From NCBI GenBank assembly GCA_033439265.1, contig JAVTVX010000010.1, positions 6,882,001 through 6,946,000 of the forward strand: 64,000 nucleotides of DNA. Direction: 5' to 3'. Positions 57,119-64,000 of this stretch are shown here, one piece after another; position 1 is the first letter of the stretch, and the number at the start of each line of letters is the position of its first letter. This stretch comes from Dillenia suffruticosa. Taxonomy: Eukaryota; Streptophyta; Magnoliopsida; Dilleniales; Dilleniaceae. Position numbers and translations under genes: made by a program. Under the pieces are notes generated by a model. The model was not told where the DNA came from. It saw nothing but the letters and a program-made list of their open reading frames with translations, and did no database searches.

Positions 57119-58270
57119 TCTCTTACTTGCACACGAGTGCATTTTCATCCATCACGAGATCACAGCTCATGCGATCTCCTGTATCACCCTTCTAGATTTT
57201 CATACTAGATTGGGTGTCGTGAAACTGGCGAGTACACCTGCAAATAAAAACTTCTCGATGCACCTGTTAGGCTGTTCGAGGAGTCGCCGTTAATAATAAA
57301 AACAAGTATCTCGCTGTACCCCAGACTTATCACATTTACATCATTCGAGCCATTTTTCTCATTGAAAGTCATCCCTAATATATCCTCGAATGTGTATTCA
57401 CTATTACGTTCGTATTCCAACGTGGATATACATAACAGATCGGTCGGTGAATACAACACAACGATATAATATAGATTGATCTTCCTTTCCCAAACTCGAA
57501 TCCATCGATCTCAATTCAGCTGCTTTCTTAGACCTGCCCCTTATACCTCAATTTATCTTTCGGGCTATAGGTAAACAGATTAAAGTAGCAAACACTGAAT
57601 CAAGACTTTTAGAGACAGTCGAAAGTAAAATAAGGGTACTAGAGATCCCACCCAATGAATCTCGGGTCTCACACAGTGGGAACGGGGATCATGAATAGAT
57701 TATCGTCTCATGTAATTGCTCCCACTATCCCTAGTCGTCTATCACACACGGTATGAAACGCGTGTCACAGTGTTAATCCCTTATTTCTCAAAAGGGCATA
57801 TGTCAGATTTCTTAACACTGTGCAGATACGGGACTCAATCTACACATAAGACCCTACTCAGAGATCTCAGAGAGAGTGTCTCAGAGACAATATCACTATC
57901 GCAGATGATATCTGAGATCTCAAATCTGGCTACTCACAGGCAACATGGATGTGGGTATTTCCATGTCAGTCATATCCTAAATGACCTCATCCTGAATATG
58001 TATCAGGGCGACTTTTGTTTTAGCTGGGCCACTCTCAATGCCTTTTACGACTAGAAACTGTCTCATCTCCGCTCACTCAGAGTTGGAGGTGGTCGCTCGT
58101 GTGAGAGAGTCGACCTCACCTGCCTGACATATATTTTATCACATCAAAAATATATATAATATAAATAAGTGCATTATTTAAGAAAATATAAATGTGACTG
58201 AATAATGCACAAAATCATATATAAATATAATAGATATCACATCGTCAGTTTAGTACAATGAGAAAAGTCA
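57119..58270 (-). other. conserved non-coding 3' block of the copia family
   Basis: Best preserved of the three copies. The antisense frame 57716-58054 has no domain and is not conserved as protein in the sister elements. See the finding on this block. Confidence 0.78.
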
Positions 58271-58279
58271 AAATATTCC

Positions 58280-59222
58280 CAAACCCAATGACTCTCTATG
58301 TGCTATAAATGAGTCTCTAGTGATGGGTTTGGTGAAGAGGTCCAGCCACCATGCAATGTGTCGAGATGTACTTGACGGTCACTTCACCCTTCTCGATGAT
58401 ATCTCTAACAAAATTATATCTGGTGTCGATGTGTTTGGTCCTACTGTGATACTTAGGGTCTCGAGTATAGGCGATAGCAGCCTGATTATCACAGTAAATC
58501 ATCACTGGCCTCCCACTATCAGCCACCAAACACTCTCCTGAACTACGACTGAGCAAGCCACGAACTCAGCCTCCATCGTAGATAAAGCTACACAGGTCTG
58601 CTTCTTGCTGCTCCAAGAAATGGCACCGCCATTGAGCAAGAAGGCAAAACCTGATGTCGATTTGCGCTTATCCAGATCACCGTCCCAGTCGGCGTCTGAA
58701 TATCCTATGAGGCGCAATTCACCTCTCTCATAACACAAGGAATAACTCGCAGTTCTCTTGAGATATCTAAAAATCATTTTCACTGCTCTCCAGTGACCCC
58801 TTCCAGGATTTGATTGATATCTACTCACTAGACCGACTGCGTAACATATGTCTGGTCGTGTACATAATATCGCATACATCAGACTTCTCACTGCGTTGGA
58901 ATAAGAGATTTTACGCATCTCCCTTATATCTTCCTGAGTTTTCGGGCACATCTCAAGACTCAGACCATCATACTTGGCGATTGGAGTATCAATGAGATTA
59001 CAATCACTCATCCCAAAGCGCTCGAGAATTTTCTTAATGTAGGTCTCTTATGAAAGAGTCAATATTCTTCTCGATCGATCTCTCTGGATCTTAACTCCAA
59101 GGATGAACTCAGCTTCACCCATGTCGATCATGTCGAAACTCAATGACAACCAAGCCTTGATCATCATCAGATACTGAATGTTGTTCCCAGCCAACAATAT
59201 AACGTCCACATAAGGATTTCCT
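58280..59222 (-). pseudogene. pol: copia RT C-terminal half and RNase H
   Basis: From about 59222 down: YVDVILLAGNNIQYLM (catalytic YVDD changed to YVDV), FDMIDMGEAEFILGVKI, then the open frame 58502-59011 with MSDCNLIDTPIAK, LMYAILCTRPDICYAVGLVS, YQSNPGRGHWRAVK, YSDADWDGDLDKRKSTSG, GGAISWSSKKQ and ALSTMEAEFVACSV. After a frameshift, 58317-58556 gives MIYCDNQAAIAYTRDPKYHS and TKHIDTRYNFVRDII, the rest of RNase H. Apart from YVDV and this shift the domain is well kept. Confidence 0.9.
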
Positions 59223-59960
59223 TATGAACGTAATGAAATACGTGGCTCCGTTTCGGGCTCTCACATTCATAGGTCCACAAATATCGGAGTGGATCAATTG
59301 CAATGGGGTCTCAGCCCTCATTGCTTTTCCAAATTGTTTCCTTGTCGCTTTGCCGGCTAGGCAAAACTCATATAAGGGCAACTCGATCCGGGTTAGCGGG
59401 CCCAACAAGCCACTTGTAGCTAACCGGTTCATTCTCTCTTGCCCTAGTGGCCAAGTCTACTATGCCAAATAGAAATATCATCAACTACGCTATCAGATGT
59501 ATATGTAATAGAAGACAAATCATAAATTTTATTAAAGGAAACCAAATCCAACGCATAAAGTCTATCGTGAACTAAACCAGTACATAAAACTGAGTTATCG
59601 TAAATGACAAAAACACTCAAATTTCTGAAAATGACAGAGTATGCTAAACGATCTAATATGAGATTCCGCCGAATCTCGGGAGCATACAACACATGATACA
59701 GATATAGGACTTGGTTACTTGGCAGCATCAGCTTGCATGCACCAATCCCCTTCACAACCACAAATGCTCCATTCCCCACGTATAGCCTCCTCGCTTGGGG
59801 ACTCAATCGGCGAAACTCCACATATGCGCTTCTATCTCGAGCTACATGGTCAGTGACTCCTGAGTCTACAATCCACAAAGGAGAAGAGTTAGTAAGCATC
59901 ACAGTGGATGAAACATAACTCATACCATATAAAAAAAAGGGCATACCTTTCGCTCGCCAC
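59115..59960 (-). pseudogene. pol: copia protease and integrase N-terminus, joined to RT by a deletion
   Basis: Protease: SPLWIVDSGVTDHVARDRSA (DSG intact), then LYVGNGAFVVVKGIGACKL and VLYAPEIRRNLI (59444-59900). GAG-pre-integrase: DISIWHSRLGH at the end of this frame, then MNRLATSGLLGPL and CLAGKATRKQFGK (59224-59432). The integrase core starts HSDICGPMNVRARNGATYFITFI and then runs directly into the RT catalytic region at about 59222. Roughly 1.7-1.9 kb normally present between these points in copia pol is missing. Confidence 0.88.
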
Positions 59961-60788
59961 ACTCGCGAGCGAAATGCCCAGATTTGCCACAAACGTAGCA
60001 TCAGACTCTGTTCTTGTCGAGCTCCTTCTTCTTACGTTTTTGCCCTCTGTCAACGGTTTTCACTGATGGCTTCCTCTTAACCTGGCTAGGTTTCTTGTCA
60101 TGTTTGCGCCATTTACGCTTGACGCCCTTGGAGCCCTTACTCGACTCCGCCACATAGGCATGATCGGAAACCGACCTAGCCACCTCCTGGCGCTCCTCCT
60201 CGAGCTCACAATGCCTACGCACGTCCATGAAAGTACGAATACTCTCAGTGTGCGTTAGGTAGGTCTTTACCACATCCCAGGAGTCAGGCAAAGACTGGAT
60301 TACTCCTAGTACCTGAAGCTCATCAGACATTGGCTCCCCCATGTTCTTTAGAGAAGCGATCATACTTGACATATGCATCAAATGCTGTTTCATGGTATGA
60401 TCGGGTCTCTTCTTATAGGTGATAAACCTATAAGTCAGCATCCTCAGCTTAGGAGCTGACCGGGAGCCAAGGTGCTCTCTCAGGGCACTCCAAACCGACA
60501 TCGCAGTAGGATACTGCTCGTACACTGGAATCAGATCATCGTGCATGCTGCTAAGGAGGATGACCCTAGTTGGCCGTCCTTCTTCTTCCATGCACGATAT
60601 GCCTCCTCATCCAGTTTTGCCTGAGGCGTATCACCCACCCCGGGGTCTGTCATCTCGTGTAGTAGAACCTCCGCTAGGTCTTACTCCTCGAAGACAAATT
60701 GAACTTTACGGTGTCAAATCTCATAATTGTCACTGTTCAACTTGTCTCCCTTAACGAGATCAAGTACGATACTTTTTATCGCAGCCAT
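59944..60788 (-). pseudogene. gag: copia gag with intact zinc knuckle
   Basis: Start codon at 60788-60786 (MAAIKSIVLDLVKGDKLNSD). In-frame TGA and TAA stops follow within 40 codons, then a one-base shift near 60585 leads into the long open part 60001-60591. That part carries the gag core (SMHDDLIPVYEQYPTAMSVW, LMHMSSMIASLKNMGEPMSD, DVVKTYLTHTESIRTF) and a lysine-rich tail. The knuckle CYVCGKSGHFAREC is complete at about 59960-60000, in a frame shifted from the core. Normal gag length for this family, about 260-280 residues. Confidence 0.88.
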
Positions 60789-60799
60789 TGTCTCTGTCA

Positions 60800-62171
60800 C
60801 ACAAAAAGAAAGAGACGTCAATGACTAACAATGCTTATTTTCACAATTTCGTGCACCCTACAAATTAACAATCCAAAATGAATCGAGTATTGACCCCAAA
60901 GTGAGCATATGAGTCAACGGACACCATACACCACAACCCGAGACCTCATATCACCATCTGGACTTTAATTCGGCGCACAAAATCCCACAAATAGTCACAA
61001 ATATGTACATAGGACCCAAAAAAATTGAAAAAATCAATTTTGGACGACCTGACGCGCCGCCGGGGTCCCCACGCGCCGCCGCGCACCGGCGGCGTGTCTG
61101 CAGGCCCTGCCACGCGCCTCCACGCGCCGGCAGGAGCCTGGATCACTCGCCAGACGCGCGGTGCACCCTTCACGCGCTGCCACGCGCTTGGCGCGGCTTG
61201 GCTCGCTCGCGCGCGTAGATCACGTGCCGCTACGTGCCTGCACGCGGCTCGGCTCGCTCGCGCGCGTAGATCACGTGCCGCCACGCGCCTGCGCCGGCTC
61301 GGCTCGCTCGCGCGCGGGTAGCTCACGTGCCGCCACGCGCCTTGCTCGCGGCTTGGCTCACGCGCGCCCAATTGCGGCTCATTCTCACGCGCCCTCACGC
61401 GTGGAGCCGAGTCAGCTGCGTCGGTCAACGGGTCAGGTTGACCCGACTGTGGTAAACGGGTCAGGTCCGACCCGACACGTGTCTGGTCGTGGGTCGGATC
61501 TTGACCCGCTCGGTTCCCAGACCAGCTCACGCGCCTTGCTCGCGCGTGAGCTCCACGCGCCTGTTGGACGCGCTTCTGCGCGCGTGTGTTGCACGCGCCA
61601 GCAGGTCTGGAGCTCTTCTTCCTTACCCGACAGGTCTGTAACTGGGTTTTTCGACCGGGTTCTTCGAAAACCCATTTCCGGCTAATTTTTTTACAACGAT
61701 TTCTGCCGGAAAATATATTTGGACTTCCCAAAAATATTTTGAACTCGTTTTTTTGAAAGATTCAAACCCTAAACACAGCGAATCATATATTCAAGTTTTG
61801 GCCCTCCGCGGCCTCACCGGAAAACCCAGTTTCCAACAACAAATCGATGCACAATGCATGTCAAAACGTAGATCAATGCACATGGAACACAAATTTGCCA
61901 TTTGTTTAGATCAATAATCCCTCTACACGGATAGATCTAGGTTTTTAAGTTTTGGGCACCCTTAGGGCCGACAACTTTAACTTCAATTTTCATGGCTTAA
62001 ACATGCTCAAAAATTCAGAAAAAAATTATATTTAAGATCTATGTGACATGGGTAACGTCACGGTATATTCGTATTCACGAAACTCATCCGTGATTCGAAA
62101 CCCATTTATGCAACCCCATATTTTTTATACCAAAAAATATTCTGAAAATTATTTAATAAATCCAACCCTAC
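60800..62171 (-). other. copia leader with GC- and CpG-rich island
   Basis: Non-coding leader. At 61040-61690 it is strikingly GC-rich, with CACGCGCC, GCTCGCTCGCGCGC and CACGTGCCGC words. A unit of about 52 bp is repeated three times at 61192-61348. The long open frames on both strands here follow from the scarcity of A/T-rich stop codons. Confidence 0.75.
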
Positions 62172-62183
62172 GCTCTGATACCA
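62172..62183 (-). other. primer binding site, tRNA-Met type
   Basis: GCTCTGATACCA on the plus strand, perfect complement of TGGTATCAGAGC, one base from the LTR. Confidence 0.92.
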
Positions 62184-62184
62184 A

Positions 62185-62631
62185 TGTTGGAATTTATATG
62201 CACATATACATGCGGAAGCGTGCGAAATTTTCGGAATCATAAAAGGTTAGGGTTTTCGTGCATATCTCAAAAAGTAGATTGCAAAAAATCTGGGAAGCCA
62301 CGAATCTCGATCAAATGACCTCGCCGTCGGGATGATAACCACGAAAGTCGAGCTATCACCGCAGTACCACGACACCGCAATCGAAATCCGGTGACAAATT
62401 ATTTTCACAGAATTTTCTCCCTCTCTCTCTCAATTGTGCCTCCACAATTCTTTTGTGCAAAGAAGAAAAATTGTTTTCTTCCTAGGGTTTGCCCTAATTT
62501 CCATATACCTCCGTCACCACAAATGATAGGGAATTCAAATTCTATCAGTTACCATTTGTGCAAATGGAAAGTGGGAAAATTTCCATTTTCCAACTATGGA
62601 AAGATGCCCCACGTGGGTATTAATTCCTTCA
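62185..62631 (-). repeat. 5' LTR (447 bp)
   Basis: Begins TGTTGGAATTTATATG and ends TAATTCCTTCA. Contains the same CT-rich and CACCGCAGTACC segments as 56673-57118. Confidence 0.92.
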
Positions 62632-62764
62632 ATTTTAAGCTCTTTTGTAGCTGGGTTGCTAAGGTATGAGGGATGTGCTTAGTTGCTTGTGATGCTTAGC
62701 ATAAGCAGTAGGTTAGCATTCATAATATCACAAGCAAACTGGTAGAACATGACAAAAATATATA

Positions 62765-63060
62765 TACAATTTTAGTAATAAATTTAGCGACGAAAAATTT
62801 TTTATCGTTAATAACGCGACACAAAAATTTAATGACTAAACTAAAAATTCGTCGTTAAAATAACAACGGATTTAACGATGAAAAAATTTTCATCGTCAAA
62901 TTTATAATTTATAATTTATTTAATTATTATATTAATATTATATTTTATATGTATTTTAGAATTTTTATATATTTTATTTAATTTATATTATTTAATTATT
63001 ATATTTTATTTAATTATATATTAAATTTAGCGACAGATCTTCAAATCCATTGCTAATGTG
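62765..63060. repeat. second CACTA-type subterminal repeat array
   Basis: TTTAGCGACGAAAAA, TTCGTCGTTAAA, TTTAACGATGAAAAA, TTTAGCGACAGATC words in both orientations, like 30600-31150 and 39335-39845. No CACTA terminus is visible to the left, so the end is degraded or the array belongs to a derivative. The rest would lie to the right. Confidence 0.6.
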
Positions 63061-63071
63061 GAAGCGAGCAA

Positions 63072-63488
63072 ATGCGCCACACGCGCCCCAACCCTCTGCC
63101 ACCCACTCACGCACCTGCATGCGCCCCAAACACACTGGCCCCACTCACGAGCCCTCTTGCTCCAGCTCACGCGCCTGAGTCCACGCCCACCCGACCTACT
63201 GCCTCCGGCCCACGCCCGTGTGTTGTAGCCTCACACGTTGCTACAAGCAACACTCGTGTCAATGCTCAAGCAACCGCAAGGCAAGCGGATGAGACAATCA
63301 TGGAGGTTCATATGGACACAACTCAAAGAAAGATTCGCTTGAACACAATGGCTCCTACCGAGCCAAAGGACACCAATGATGAGACACCAGCATCAAGCAA
63401 GACAATGCAATTGCCTAGGGCATTGCACAATACTGCATATAGTCACCCAAGCAAAGACAAGCAGCGCTCAAGCTACAACACGAGATAA
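63072..63488 (+). CDS. hypothetical proline-rich frame, 138 codons, doubtful
   Basis: Opens right after the subterminal repeats. The first 60 residues are Pro/Ala/Thr-rich from CACGCGCC-type sequence; the rest is hydrophilic (MEVHMDTTQRKIRL, MAPTEPKDTNDETPASS). No domain recognised, no signal peptide. Base composition is suddenly GC-richer than the flanks. It may be internal sequence of the CACTA-like element or a captured fragment. The frame ends before a 32-bp tandem repeat. Confidence 0.2.
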   Translation: MRHTRPNPLPPTHAPACAPNTLAPLTSPLAPAHAPESTPTRPTASGPRPCVVASHVATSNTRVNAQATARQADETIMEVHMDTTQRKIRLNTMAPTEPKDTNDETPASSKTMQLPRALHNTAYSHPSKDKQRSSYNTR

Positions 63489-63496
63489 TTGAGTAG

Positions 63497-63560
63497 TCAC
63501 ATGCCAAAGGACACAACCTTTTGAGCAATCACATGCCAAAGGACACAACCTTTCGAGCAA
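63497..63560. repeat. 32-bp tandem duplication
   Basis: Two adjacent copies starting TCACATGCCAAAGGACACAA, differing at one base (CCTTTT against CCTTTC). Confidence 0.85.
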
Positions 63561-64000
63561 TGGTCGTGACCCTTCGTACAACATTGAGCAACCATCAAGC
63601 AATTGTCTCTAAGGAAGCAAAGCAGGCTATTGCACATCTAAAAGAGTAAGGAAGAAGGCCTCGGTTTGAAAGGACACCAAACGAAAAGGTGTCATTGCAT
63701 GACCAGCCAGCACATGCCTAAATGCCATTGCACGAGCAACCCGCGCAAGAGAATGCGCCCATTCCGATAAATGCAATGCCACTGCACATGAATGCCATCC
63801 TCAGCCCATGCCAAGAGATGCCAAAGCATGAAAACGTGTAATCCATAGTACTACCACATGAGCAACACGCCATGAAAGACAAGGCAATCCACTACCATGC
63901 CTTAGTACACCACAAACATAAAGATATGAGCAAGGAAATACATGCAGTCAAGCCAGCAAGTGAAGAGACAACATTTGGAGACACATGGTTCGAGGGAAGC
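63561..64000. other. right-edge sequence, unassigned
   Basis: Continues the GC-richer type of 63060-63490 with recurring CATGCC, GAGCAA and AATGCC words. I see no protein domain and no LTR. Probably interior of the element that starts near 62765. Confidence 0.4.

Larger units (their letters stand above)
56673..62631 (-). mobile_element. Ty1/copia retrotransposon, 5959 bp, internal deletion
   Basis: LTRs 56673-57118 and 62185-62631 (446 and 447 bp), near-identical by eye over most of their length, hence the youngest of the related elements. Target duplications are ATTCT (56668-56672) and ATTTT (62632-62636), one mismatch. Minus-strand order: primer binding site, GC-rich leader, gag, protease, start of integrase, late RT, RNase H, conserved non-coding block. 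The integrase core and first half of RT are deleted, so it could move only with help from another element. Confidence 0.92.

Noticed and set aside
57716..58054. A 112-codon plus-strand frame, possibly an envelope-like gene of the copia element
   Set aside because: It is antisense to the element, has no transmembrane or coiled-coil pattern, and is not open in the two sister elements.
61003..61731. Several overlapping frames up to 261 codons on both strands
   Set aside because: GC-rich leader of a copia element; lack of TAA/TAG-type triplets explains open frames on both strands at once.
62172..62183. GCTCTGATACCA taken as part of a tRNA gene
   Set aside because: It is only the 12-base complement of a primer binding site; there is no cloverleaf around it. 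The same holds at 1422 and 45863.
63497..63560. Direct repeats suggesting a CRISPR-like array
   Set aside because: Only two adjacent copies without spacers, in a plant nuclear sequence; an ordinary tandem duplication.

Overview
The window is a stretch of a eudicot-type plant nuclear genome. The evidence is a spliced PAR1-family gene with GT-AG introns, plant Ty1/copia, Ty3/gypsy, RTE-LINE, CACTA and SINE-like repeats, very AT-rich intergenic DNA, and no bacterial operon or ribosome-binding-site structure. Almost all of it is repeat sequence. I can support only one apparently intact host gene, the PAR1-like gene at 41104-41910 on the minus strand (three exons, 183 residues). The other protein-coding matches are broken transposon genes or gene fragments.

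Layout. Positions 1-1968 hold the 5' end of a minus-strand copia element that leaves the window to the left and is inserted in exon 2 of a second PAR1 gene (1969-2314). That broken gene and its flanks (copy A, 1969 to about 10440) are a diverged duplicate of the intact locus (copy B, about 41100-54110). Each copy carries private insertions, and the other copy shows the empty site. Copy A has a 3.6 kb non-autonomous LTR element (5378-9014, TSD CCCAT). Copy B has an RTE LINE fragment (44291-45114), a complete decayed copia element (45426-53383, TSD CATAT) that itself carries a 978 bp hAT-like element (45979-46956), and two short retroposons. Positions 12775-14500 hold a plus-strand copia remnant.

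Positions 15265-30580 are a nested stack. Old gypsy sequence is interrupted by a copia element (15265-20358, TSD ATCAT), an RTE fragment (20526-21644, 13-bp TSD) and another copia element (22363-28632, TSD GAGGT) that splits the gypsy gag. Positions 30585-39856 are a 9.3 kb CACTA transposon (TSD TTA) with subterminal repeats, a TNPA-like transposase remnant, and fragments of three unrelated host genes: a leucine-rich-repeat protein, a DUF295/F-box protein and an MLF1-like protein. The MLF1-like fragment keeps its introns. The strongest candidate for something unusual here is this gene-carrying CACTA element.

Positions 54150-55640 are an extreme purine-rich repeat tract next to a perfect hairpin and a CTAA end that resembles a Helitron terminus. 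Positions 56673-62631 are a young-looking copia element with a large internal deletion and a GC-rich, CpG-dense leader. At 62765-63060 a second set of CACTA-type subterminal repeats starts and probably belongs to an element running off the right edge. The three related copia elements (22363-28632, 45426-53383, 56673-62631) share a non-coding block of about 1.2 kb between RNase H and the 3' LTR. Boundaries with matching target-site duplications are exact; coding-remnant limits are approximate because they are broken by stops and frameshifts.
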